Assembly (NCBI RefSeq): GCF_028389875.1
Contig: NC_084668.1
Coordinates: forward strand, 21,815,493 to 21,879,492
DNA from: Rhea pennata
Taxonomy: Eukaryota; Chordata; Aves; Rheiformes; Rheidae
DNA length: 64,000 nt
Reading direction: 5' to 3'
Numbering within the stretch: the first letter of the stretch is position 1; each line of letters opens with the position of its first letter. The notes beneath the pieces were generated by a model. The model was given only the letters and a program-made list of their open reading frames with translations. It was not told where the DNA came from and ran no database searches. The position numbers were made by a program, and so were the translations under genes. This document shows positions 1 to 12,600 of the stretch, piece after piece.

Positions 1-15
1 ATAGCGGAGATCACC
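1..15 (-). CDS. ABCB11: ABCB11 coding exon 24 (partial, start of TM12)
   Basis: After a CTGCAG acceptor (complement of 16-21) the reading frame continues in the correct phase with R-V-I-S-A, as in mammalian ABCB11 where V-I-S-A-V-V begins the last membrane segment. Only 15 nt are in the window. Residues about 1049-1053. The piece is short, so the call rests on phase, splice signal and the five matching residues. Confidence 0.8.
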
Positions 16-3000
16 CTGCAGGGAAGCGGAAGCGGTCGTCTCGGGAGGCTGCCGGGAAGCGGCCGCTGCCCTGAGAGCGGCCCGTGCTGCCGAGGAGCCT
101 CTTTCCGGCTCTTTCTTACCTGAACACAAAGCTGTAATGGAGTCCTTCGGTGTCAACCAGAAACCCTCCATATCGGTAAGAGGCAGAATTGGCTATAAAC
201 ACTATACTCTGGGCAAAGCCATAGCAGATTCCATAAACATTTGCTTTTTTGATTGCAGCTCTGTAGGGTTTTTCCAGGTGCTTCTCATAATTGTCAATAA
301 ACAGCTTCTCCTTTCCTATCCCAGCTACAGTCCTGATGTTAGTGAGGGCTTCACTGGAAATCTGAAGGAAAAAAAAAAACATGAGTAAAATCTCCTAATT
401 TTTACTTGGGAAAAAAAGCAGAGTACTCTCTTTCACAAACACACAGTTCTTTCACAAATGCATGGCACAAATGCCATACATACATAAATCTTTTCAGATA
501 TGGCACAGATTATTCCAAATATCAGCTGCCCTAAAGAGAAACATTTTTGGAAGTGATGATACCTGCTAATATCCTCAATAGTAAAGCTCTGTCTGCTCCT
601 CTAGAACAAGCTAGTGTAAGCACACAGGAAACTAGGCACGGTCTCTCACTTGTGACTTATTTTCACGCAGTGAGACTAAGTGGGGACTTCTACTCCGTGG
701 TAACTGACAGTGGGCTCTGCACGTCCCTCTCAATACAGGGCAATTGGCGTTCTAAAATATATGCAAATATTTCCAAAATTCACAACAATTTCCAGCTGAA
801 TGGAATAATACATAATTTAATTTTGTCAACTGGTACTTTTTAAACAAAATTGTTTAGGGACACTTGCTTGCATGTGCCTACTGTTTAAATGTTTATTATA
901 TCATGCATTTTACTTACAGTGATAATCAGGGAAAGAGACAGAGGGGATGTTGTGCCCCACTTTCTTTTTGTAAATAAGAAGCACTTGAATTTACTATATA
1001 TTTCCTCTCTTTCCCACCCTCATCATTGTTTTTCTTGTTAATATCCAGAAAAGCCTGATGAGATGAAGCTCATAAATGGAAGACAACATCTTGATTCCTC
1101 TAAGATCAATAACACACACAATTTACAGGATTTTTATCTTGTACATAGACAAAGAACAAACCCATGCCTGCCGATGCACAGAGAAAAATGCAGCACAGGA
1201 AACTGAAGCCACATGACCTTTCTCTGGGGTTTGGAAACCTCTCTGGAACCTTAATTAATTGTAGGCTTTACATTAGGTTTTGCTCCTAGTCAGAATTTTG
1301 TTCTCCATCCCCAAAACTGGATGCACTTCGGTTTCAGTTTCAAACCTTACCAGTTTGTTTGATTCCGGTTTCACCTGTCTTATTTCATATAATTTTATTC
1401 ATAAATTGGTCTTGTTTAATTTTAACAATGCTTCCAGTTTGCCTGGACTTTGATGGCTTCACAGTGTGATGCTTTCCTTTGGGTAGCAATAGTCCAGTGC
1501 ATGAAGATCAATGAATTCTTTCACCATGTAGGAAGAGATGTGAATATAAATATTCTGTTCAATTTTAATTTTTTCTCTGGCCAAAATTAAGGATCAATTT
1601 GAGGGAGTGGATAAGTATGTACTGTGAATTGCAGTGTTTTTATGTTTAGCATGGTTGATAAACAACCACCGTGGAGACTCAGAAAAAGCCTTTCGCATTT
1701 GGATGCAATGCAAGTAAATTAGAAAATAACATCAGATGATCAGTCAGTGCCAAAACTGCTGAAGCATTGAGTGCCCTTTCCATCCCAGTCTCTGGGTCAT
1801 TCTAGTGAGTACAGGCTGATGCCTCGACTCATTAGTGAAGTTTCTCCGTTGAAATCTCTATGATGTCAGTTCCAAGATGGTATTTTGATTTATCGTATTT
1901 TACAAATAATTAAACAGTTCTGAATATGACTGACTGGTCAGGCCTCAGTTTTTCCTTGACTTTCTAGAGTTGAAGATTGTTCTGCAGAGCAGTCATTAAC
2001 TGCATTTGTTTGACCAGTGATACCAAAATCATGTAATGTTAATTCAAAGTAATACCGTAGGTCCATTAAAAAAAATCTATGAGTCTGTACGTATAGGCAA
2101 TCAAAACGAATATAGTTCATTTATTCCTTTACATCAGCTTAAACTCTATGTTTCCATTTGTTCCATTTTCTTTTTTAAATCACACCCAGAAAGAGGAGTT
2201 GTAGTTGAAAGAAGCCAAAATAGGGAGGGAGCCGGGGGGGGGCTGCAGCAGGGAGAGGGAAGGAGACAGGCAGTGGACAGAGCACTGAGCAGAGCAAAGG
2301 ACTCCGCTCCATACACTTGCTGCACAGATTAGGTGCAGAAGGAGGCTAAAGGCACTTGGGTGAGAGCTCAGATGAGTAGAGATGAGGCTCAGATGAGGCA
2401 GGGTAGAAGGTGAGATGGGTTAGACTCGGTGGGCAGGACTTTAACAGAGGAATCTATTCTCAGCCCTCGGAGAGGCAGTTCTCAGGGTCCGGCAGCCAAC
2501 GGGGCACGGGAAGGTGCTAAATGGGAAAATAGAATGAGAGTAGAGTAGAACTAGAGTAACAGGAGGAGGAATTTAGGCAGGGATCACTGAACACAGGGTG
2601 CATTGTTTCCAGGGGAAGGGAATTCCTTCCTCGTCTCCCATGCTGGTTGTTTTAATATCCCCACGCACCTGCTTTCTCCCAGCCACCAGGGAGGACATAC
2701 AAAGCATTATGAGGAAGTGTTACGTCTCTTACACAAAACAACAAAAAGGTCAGTGCTCATCTGTATGAAAAGTGAAGATATATAAGCTGAGAAATTATGA
2801 CTGATTGATAGAAATTTGACTGCTACCACACAACACAAAAATAAATACAGTAATGCTTGTGATTTAGTAGCAGAAACTGATAGGAAAGCTGCTAGACTAC
2901 AGGATTTACTGAAGAAACAATTCTATACTCTCTAAAATCAACATACAGCGCTGAAATCTTAGGTGTGGTGATTTCTGAGTGAAAGAGTGCCCCTGCGCTC

Positions 3001-3578
3001 TGAGAACAGGAGAATCACAAGGAACCACCAAATGGGTGTCCAAACAAAACCCAACAGCAATAAAATGGACTGACCAGAGATCCAGGTTGAGCATTTAGGC
3101 CCAACACCTTTCCAAAAGCAAGCCACAGCCCAAGCAGTAAGTGTTTTTGCAGCTAGGGAATTCCTAGTGATGTTTCAATGGCTTTACAAGCTGAAATGTT
3201 ACAACTTATTTGCAAAATGTTGCCAGTTCTTTTACATTTGAATTACTGATGGTCCCAAATTCCTGACTTTCAGCTCCCTGTGGCTGTAAATATAAATTAG
3301 TTTTTAAATAATGTTACCCGTCCAATAGCTTCCAGAGCTTTCTTGTCCTGAGAGGCAAATCCTGTCAGCATTTTGGCTTGCACAGCTCCAGATAATGCCA
3401 AAAATGGCAAGAAACACATTATTACTAAACTCAGTTTCCAGCTGAAGTAGAAAGCAATAATGATGGCGACTCCAATGTTGGTGAAGGAACTGACAATCAT
3501 TCCTATCTGGGCTCCAGTTGCCTTAAAAGAAAAGAAAAGGAAATAACTGACTAGTATGCAAATAGTAACTTCAATAAC

Positions 3579-3624
<46 letters not shown>

Positions 3625-6600
3625 TCCCATAAAACTTAGGTAAACTCTAGATGTCATTAAAATATCATAAGACACCAATGGCTGTTGATACCACTGGAAT
3701 TTAGCCAGTTTAGATGCACTGTTTCCCATTAATTGTACCAAGATAAGGGATGCAAATCTCAGATATTCTTTTGCCAAACTTTCCAAGGAGAATTGAAGCA
3801 AATTGTTCCTAATGATACTAACAAAGATAGTTTAACTATTTGAATAAACTCCCTTGGTTCCCTGAGAATTCCATCTGGTCTTTGTTTAGCCCACGCTCGC
3901 TTAGGACAAGGATTTCCCTTAGGGGACTCTAAGATTGTTCAGTCAGTATTTTATGAGTCTGCAAGGGCTCTAAGAGGAGCTTTGCAGCGGGTTTCTTAGA
4001 TTCTTTGGAAACAGCTGATGACAGGACCTTTGGGAACTTTCTCTCATTTTTCTTTTAAATTCTTAAAATCTCTACTAATTATTAATGAGATAATATAGAA
4101 TAATAATAAGAATCAATAATTTTTAAAAACTCACTCTCATCAGTGAAGCTGAAGCACAACAATTATTAGTAACAAGTCTATATTTCTTTGTTTCCAGAAA
4201 ATTACTTGTGTTGGAGCCAAGTAAAATGGCTTCTTAACTCACTTTTACCGGTGCCTCAACGCAAATAAGTAACATGTTTATAACTCAGTATGATTTAACT
4301 TTCATCTGCTAAGGAACACACCAGACGGGGTTAGCGGTTCACCTTCCCAGACAGTAAGTCACACTAACTGTATGGGTTCTGGCTGGTGCACTATGTAGTA
4401 ATACACATGATTGATTGTTTTAAAGTGGACTGTCAGTTTAAATTGAAACTGTCACATACAACAAGCACAGTATCATGCTGAAAACTTGAAAACATGATTA
4501 GTGATGAATGAAGCTGAAGACTAGTCTGATATGTTTTTGAAATAAATATTAAATATTGTGGTAAAAAGCTAATAAATGCATTTTAAGAAAAAAGAAATTA
4601 AAAACTTTGCACTGAATGCTCCTCCCAATTCAACTGCTGGCTCATATTAATTTTATTAATTTTTGTGTATTAATTTCAGTGTATACACTGAAAATAATTT
4701 CAAGCTGACAGTCTACAACAGACAGAAAGAGTCTGATTGACTCATGAAGGCTGGATCTATCCTGGTATTGCTATTTGTGTACTAGTCAATTTTGAGGGCA
4801 ATGTGCCAAAATAGGTGCTCAGTGAGTGCTTTTAGTAAAGCAATTCTTAATACATCTTGTCTTACCCCTTGGACCTGTGATGCATCTGTTGCAAGTCGTG
4901 TCGTCAAAGCACCAGGACTGTTCCTCTGGTCATCAAACCAACCAATCTCTTGCCCTAGCATAGCCTGGAAACCAATTTTCCTTAGCCGTCTTGTAAGCAG
5001 CTCACCAGACTTGGCAAAAGTGTACCCCTGGAGTGCATAAGAATATATACAATTATTGTTCAGAAAGGTATACACACAGAGTAAAAGAGATAGGAAACAA
5101 AATTTACGTATATTGAACTGTTATTACCTGTAGAAATTGCGTGAGAAATGATACAAGCCCAACTAAGACAAAGAGCAAGCAGACACTATTAATCTGTCTT
5201 CTTTGTTCGTCTTCATCAAGAATGGAGAAGGTCTTTGGAAAAAAAAATGAGTGGCATAGTATTAGAAGTGTGTAAACATGAGAAATAGAACTTACAAGTT
5301 CCGTTAACATCTGCAATGGGACACGACAGAATTTGGTTCCACGCACTTAACTTGTGGGTGGCATTTGCAGGAATTCACAAACTCCGAAGTCCTTCATATA
5401 GTTATTGCAGTGGTAGTTTCCCAAGAGCGTGATTCACAACACGCACCGGGATGGACAGGAGGAAATACATGCCAACAAATGAGAGGCACCAAAGAAAAGA
5501 GTATGTCTGAAATCCCACCTCCCTCCCAGTCACTGCCACTAAGTGCAGCCTGCAAAGAGGCATCAGGGCAAGCTTGGGATTCCCGTTCTGCAACACCATT
5601 CTGGCCTGCAGTGCTTACGTCACTGTTTTGGACATATACACCCCCGATTCACCCCAGATTTTTCTAAATTAAACCTGGGCACAACATAATGCTTTTTACT
5701 GCTGTTAAAAACCCAGGTTTATTACACCTGGTGTTTGCACCTGCTACTGTATACTTGCTGCCCATGCCTACTTAATCAATCATCCCTCCACTGTACACAA
5801 GATCTGGTCTGAAAGCTGGAGACCAGCAATAAAATAAATAGCACAGAGGCAAAGCAACAATGCAGCAGCACCCTTAACTTCTTTCTAGTCTATGACAATT
5901 ACTACCTTACTAGGCCACACAAAACAAAGTACTTGTACATGAATACACCATAGGATGACTCTCCTTACACAATAACTGGTGCCATTTTAATTGCTATATA
6001 TAGATAGGTTTCAGGTGGAACCCACTGTCCTCTGCTGAAGGAGAGTGGATAGGAGCTATTCACTTCCTGCTGGGTACTCGAGAAAAAGCATCACTAGTGC
6101 TTAAAGTAGAGCCCTCTCCAGCCTCCCCGCCCAGTCTTCATGGCATTTTCCTCTTCTCTCTTATTCTTTATATCTGTTTTTGTTTTTGTTTTTGTTTTTT
6201 ACCAACTGGCAGTGTAATTCGCTGATAATGAAGTAATGGTCCAAATCTAAGTAGCCATCCTTTAGCAATTACTTCCACTCACAGCAATTGAAATGTAGGT
6301 CCTTTAACCTACCTGAAATTGTTAACCTTCTTTTACTACACACAGGTATAAGCCACAGCTTATGTCTGTACTTCTCCAGTAATCCGTTATCTTTAAGGTG
6401 TAGTTAAAAATAACCTGAGCATTTGACCTTTACTTAGATCAAAAACATCCTAAATTCCTTCAGGTAAGTATCTGACAATAGAAAGAGAAGACGGAATTTT
6501 CCTTACACCTGCAATATAGAAAAATTCCACAAAAATAAACTCAAGTTCTAGTCTTAAAAGGTCAACGCAAGTTACTTGCAGTTCAAAGTTATCTATACAT

Positions 6601-9600
6601 GAAGGTAATTGGGAGGAATTAGAGCATGAATTTGGGAAAGAGAAATCACTATTCTCTACTGGGAATTCTACTTCAAAGTATTTTCAGCTTTGTACATCAG
6701 TACCCTGGGAACAAAATAAATCCTGCAAAGTCCAAAATGATGACACTGAAACAGCATTTGGTGTTTCAAGCTAAGGTCTGCTCCAAATCCATGATCAGTA
6801 TCAGTAGTAAGGCATATGACTTTTCAGACTAATCTCTGTTTAAAGGAAAATTACTCATATGTTTTGATGCAAATGTCTTATTTTAATCCATAATACGAAG
6901 AATATAACATATAATGGCCTGCTCCTGTTCCTATCCCTTTAATGAAATCCATTTGCACCTTCAGTAATTCACATTTGATCTTGAACTGAACTGGCTATGA
7001 GTAGCTTTCATCTTTGTAACTTACACAGTTAGAGAAAAATAAACTCTTATTTATTTTTTGGAAGCAATCTAGTTAAATACTTGGACTGCATGAGACACAA
7101 GAGGGTGAACTCAGTGGGGTCATGAGAACTGTGTGCTACCAGGATTCTATATCTGAGGATTGCTGGAATGGCATTTTCTCTACCATCATGGTACACAATA
7201 TTTAAACATGAATGGGAAAAGAGCATGACATAGTAACGTTCATGTCATGTATACAAAAAACTAGCCTAAAACATAACCATGGGAATAACATCTAGTGCAT
7301 GATGAGTAGTTAATTATAGTACTATGGTACTCCTTCATATGAGGAAACATCATCAAAATCTCTGCCGAAGTGAATAGAAATTTTAATGAATAAGGCTAAT
7401 AAACATTGTGATAAACACTCTTTGTGATGGATCATAATAAATAGAAAGCTGTGAACTGGGAGGAAAAACACTTCACTCTCCAGAGGTGCCGATGGCTTTT
7501 TGCAAGCGATTTGTGCATTCTCTCTGCATAGTTGGAATGGCCCCATACATTCATTGAACTCAATATTTCTTTTTTCCACAGTGTGAAATTTCCTCTCTAA
7601 TTTAATATAGAAATATCAAATAAATACCAGACCAAACACTGAAGAGAGAGGTAAAGATAAACAAAGGAAGACACTGACCTAGAGTGAGTCCCAGTAAATA
7701 CTGGTGCTTGTTATAAACAGATTTGAGTTCATTGCTTCTGCACGGCTAGATGGTAGGTGAGATTAAGTAGGAGTCTTCACTTCAAGAAAGTAAAAGGCAG
7801 CACTATTCCTAGTTTCAGGGAGGTTGGAACTGGGGTGCTCATGAAAGAGGAGAGTGCAGTGAATCTCCCCTTCTTTAACATTCTGCCTGTATCACCCACA
7901 TTCAAAGTGGCTCCACTGCTTTTCATTATGCAAGAAAGATGCTGTGAAAGGCCTCCTGCAGTGGCCAGGCTCCCTGTTGCTCCCAGATAAAGGCTGGGAG
8001 AACTCCAGCATCTGTGAGACACCCAGAAGATTTCTGGTGAAGCCAGCTGTCAGTCAGTCTGGGACTCTTATCACAAGCCCTAGATTGAAGAAAGCATGCT
8101 GGCTCAAGACAAGCAATGGGATGAAGTATATGCTTACACTCACCCTAAACAGAGGGCAAGGGTGCTTTGTTGGATTAGGACCACAGTGCAGGTCCCCTCA
8201 TCACTGTCCTAAAGAAGCAAAAGTGGGTAATATAGGTTGGGAGGAGATCTCTATATTGTAAACAAAGGACATTTTCCACTGAAAATTTGTCCTGTAAAAC
8301 TTAACTAGCTGGTTCTGTGGTTATCCTAACGTGCTCGGCTATATTCTTGATCTTCATGATAAAAAAATAACATTGGCTACCTTAGCATGTAGCACGGGCA
8401 ACAGCATCAAGTCAATAAAAAGAAAGAGCTGGTGCTATATAAACCAGCCTATAAAAATTTCAGCAGTTTTACTTGAGACAGTCTTTTATCTGGGGTCATG
8501 GTCTACATGCCCAGTAACAGGCATCTTCCAGTTCAGTTTCACTGGAAAAGGATTCATTTCCTGTGCTCTGAGACTACTCCACCACAGCAACCAAAGTATA
8601 CTAAGAAGGAACAACTGAGAAACTTGTTCCAAAGATGCACTTCTGAGCTGAACTGAGCTGAAGTGCTAAGACAACATAACCAGTATTGCCCAGTACTTCA
8701 TTCACTTTTTGGGTTTAATTTCGAAGAACCTTGAAGTCAGACTTCGCTAAACTTTTCCCATTTCATAGCTGTGGGGTTTTATTCCCTTCTCTTCAACTAT
8801 ATTGCTCCCAGAGCACAAGCCCACACATCTGTCACTACTTCACCAAAGATATTCAAACAACACTTGGAAGGCAGATGCATGTTCCATCTGCCTGCCTTGG
8901 CACCAGGTAGAACAAAAATTGCTTAAAGTTATGTAAAATAGAACACAGATGTCGAATTTTGCTCATATTTGTTGTTGCCTAGTTTTACTTTGCAAACTCT
9001 CCTCCTATAGACCCAGACTTTCAAGAGAGGGAACTTGTCCTTGGCAATGAAGGCATTCAACATCTTGCAGGATGACTTCAGGCCTAAAACTTTAAACGTT
9101 TGGCAAACCTAAATCTCAAAGGGGATCAAAGGTTAGAGCCATTACAGAATGGACACAGCAGTGCTTAGTCTGCTAACTAGTGAAAGCTATAGTCATCAGC
9201 TTGAGATCGAGTCACCCAAAAAGTGTTCAGAGATGGTAGAGGTGAAGTGCTAAGAGGCCAAGCACTTTGTTCAGGAGCAAAACTGGAATGTTTCTTATCT
9301 GCCCATCTCTGGATTTTAGATAGCAAACATCAAGTTGCAAGTAAATGTAATTCATTTTCTACAGAGAAATGTCTAAGCCTTTATTTAAAACAAAACAAAC
9401 TCCCCAAAACCATCAACAGCATGAAGTCAATCTTTTCTTTAATAGATTGCAGGCACTGTTACTAGGAACATTTTCTCAGCCCTCTTTTAACCTAATCTCA
9501 GATGCTACAACATGCATTCATTCTTTCCTGTCTGAAAGGATTTGAAGCTCTGCTTTGCAGAAGAGTGCCTACCTTTTAGGCTACGCATTCTTTGCACACC

Positions 9601-12600
9601 TATGTGCCTAACCTGACCTAAACAATTAAGTGAGGATCACAACACAACACAAGTTTTACACCACCTCAAATGGCACCCAAACTGCAAAAGCATAGTGTCA
9701 TTCCCAATTTCTTCCCAGTGTAAGTTATTACTTTCCCCAAATAAAAACAGGTTCAACAGAGAGTAGAGAAAACCCTACTGATTCTTGGAAATTAGGATAC
9801 TATCCTAGGCATTAGTTAGAGTAATGCTGAATCTCTTCAGGCAGCCCTCCAGTCTCCCACTAACTTGGCCAATGTTTTCACCAAAAGCTACTTTGCAAAA
9901 TGGGGAAGCATTCCCTCTTTCTGTTTTGGCAGGCTTTTGAAGGAAAACAGTCACAGCTGACCTCTTGAAAAATTTCAAGTAATGCTGTGGATTTAGATGG
10001 TAACATATCTATCCTTCAGTGAACTCCAAGGTTAAAAATACATTTCTATTTCCTGTTTGTCTTCCAGGCTTGTTGATGCAGGTATACGTTCTGCTGGCAG
10101 CTCTGAATCCTGTTACAATGGTCTACCTCTCTCAAGGCATTTTGTTGAGAGCAGGCAGCAGGACTGCATGTTCCAATAGTTCAATAAACAAAGAGTTTGG
10201 TAGTTTTTGGATCTGATCCAAAGCTTTCTCAAAGGCCTGGCCAAGTTTGTAGAATAAAGTCCGGTAGGGAGGGATCTCTGCACATCAGCCTCCTTGCCAT
10301 ACCTGGGTGTGAGGTACATCTTGCCTCATCTAAAATAAACAGCATATGCACATATTGAAACCCACTCTGAATAGTTCCTGGAAGGTGCACAAGAGGGAAA
10401 ATGAAGCACACATGACAAATACTAATGATTCTACCACCTTAAGGAAGCTGAAAGATACTGTGACGACAGTGATTTACATAACTATACTAAACTGTTTATA
10501 GGCAAGAATATTAAGCCCATCTACTAGACAAGGTTAAAAGACTTACACAAAACATATCAAGTTCTGCCTCACATGATCCTTTGTTCCCCTTTGCTTAACC
10601 GCAGGAAAAAAAAACCACTTTAAAATATTAGCAAAACATACCCCAAGAATCTGACTGAATAACAAAGCATAGAGTGGATTGACTGCTCCATTCACAGCTG
10701 CTCCCAGAGATCCAAGCACCATGTACGGCCATTCTGAAGCATTGTATTTCAAAATCCTGGCAAATGGTACAGGTTTGACATCATCTTCATCCACAACAAC
10801 AGATTCCTAAAAAGTAGGTTGCATTTATGGAAAAAAATCCAAAATTCTCTGAATAATGTTTTCCCCTTGGCAGTGAGATAAAATAACGAGCACAGGTACT
10901 CTGTTAAATGGCTGCCTCCAGTATCAAAACAGCTAGTCTGGCTTTGTATAGGAACAGAATATGATGGGTCTTGCCTACTGTCTTGAATTCTTCTGTAGGA
11001 TTAGGGAGTCACAAGAGTGTTACATAAATCATTACCTCTATTGTCCCTGGAGAAAAAGGAAAACAGTTATAGCTTGTGTAGCTCTGCTGATTCCAAATGA
11101 AGGGGTTATTTATGACCTGCTTAAGACTTCCAGCTACTGAAACTCAGGCTGTTCCCTTTCTGCTACTTCAGATGAGGTGCAATGCAACACTCACTACCAA
11201 AATATGATATTCCTTCCTCACAAGGGGATTTTTTATGTCACTCGTGGCATGCTTAAGTATTTTTTTAAAACAGTGTGGGTGAAGGTACTGATCAGACTTT
11301 GCATCAAATAGGCACTAAGTAAAATTAGAACAAAGATGACCTGAGAGTGATACTTCAGCGTCATACATGCTAATTATGCCTCCTTTATGTGAAGCATCCT
11401 TAGACTATGTGCACAATTCCCATAATTACTTCCAGTAAGTGCAGAGTACTCATCATCAAATTATAACTTACCTTGCCATTTGATTTTGTGCAGAATATTT
11501 GTAAAACTGTTCTGAGCCCTGTTCAACTCCCTCAGTTCATATAGCCAAAAATGCCCAGACAAGAAAGACCCTGTGAACACCTACCTGTTGGAAATGTGCA
11601 AGGATAAAGGGATGGAAACATTTTAGTTTTTCTTTTCCTTCTGAACTAGTGCCATAGTGACAGCCCTAAAGCCTTCTATTTATCCACAGAATAGGCTTAG
11701 CAAGAGCAAGAGCAGTGACTTCTGACAGCTGCTTTCTGCACTGAATATCTATAGCCTTGCAAGTTGGTGCAGATAGCTTCATAAGCACTTTGGAAATCAA
11801 TACACTGTGCTAAAGAACCGGTCCTATTCCGTATCATTTTAAGGCATACTGTCTTTATTTTCTATATTGCTTGATTGCAAAAGGACACTGATGACAGTCT
11901 GCTGAAATCAGTGAAAGGACTCTGGCTCAGGTTGCAGTAGTGTTCTCCCTTTTCTCATACTTCTCCAGATAATTTTGAGAGAGTGAAGTGAATTTACTCT
12001 TTACTGAACAGTAGTACTGAACAAAAAGTAGTCATTCAGTGGCTTTTTATAGACTGAACATCTTCATCTACAACATAAATCAATCTATCAATAGTGCATG
12101 GTCTGCTAGAAATTTTACATGGACGAGTAAGCCTAACAGCATCAAAATGCAGCCTAGAGCTTACACAGAGGATAAGATCCAAAGCTGTGGATTGGTACAG
12201 AAAAAGATCCATCCAAGAAGACATGCCAACAAGTCCTGTAAGAGAAGCACTTATCTACAGATTATCAGTATTGAGTAATATAAAAGATGTCCTGTTTGTT
12301 TACAATTTAATAATAAACTATTACACCTGACCTTTTTTGCTGATCCATCACCTTCTCCATAAGAAGACATAAGATACGCAGATTCTGAATGGTCTCCTGC
12401 AATGGATAACGGAGGGTCAGGGACTACATTAGAGAGCTGAGATCTGGAGCGCTGCCGAAGTGAAGCTCTATGAGAGAAGACAGAAAACAGTCTGTTCTTC
12501 ACAGCTCAGAAACACAATATTTGCTTTCAAGGCAGGTGCAGTTTTAATATCACATGAAATCAGGATTCGCTGAACCACAGGAATCCCACTGACTTTTTCT

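Larger units (their letters stand above)
5233..10641 (-). other. Large ABCB11 intron (5.4 kb)
   Basis: Intron between exons 19 and 20. It contains a (GTTTTT)n tract near 6176-6200 and a 10-bp tandem duplication at 8643-8662. Several 80-105-codon open frames (for example 7944-8261) show no recognisable similarity or splice context. No gene within the intron was recognised. Confidence 0.6.

Noticed and set aside
7944-8261. 105-codon plus-strand open frame in an ABCB11 intron
   Set aside because: No recognisable domain; length is expected by chance in a 5.4-kb intron.
12326-12331. Alternative donor GTGTAA for ABCB11 exon 18
   Set aside because: Would break phase with exon 19, whereas GTCAGG keeps it.
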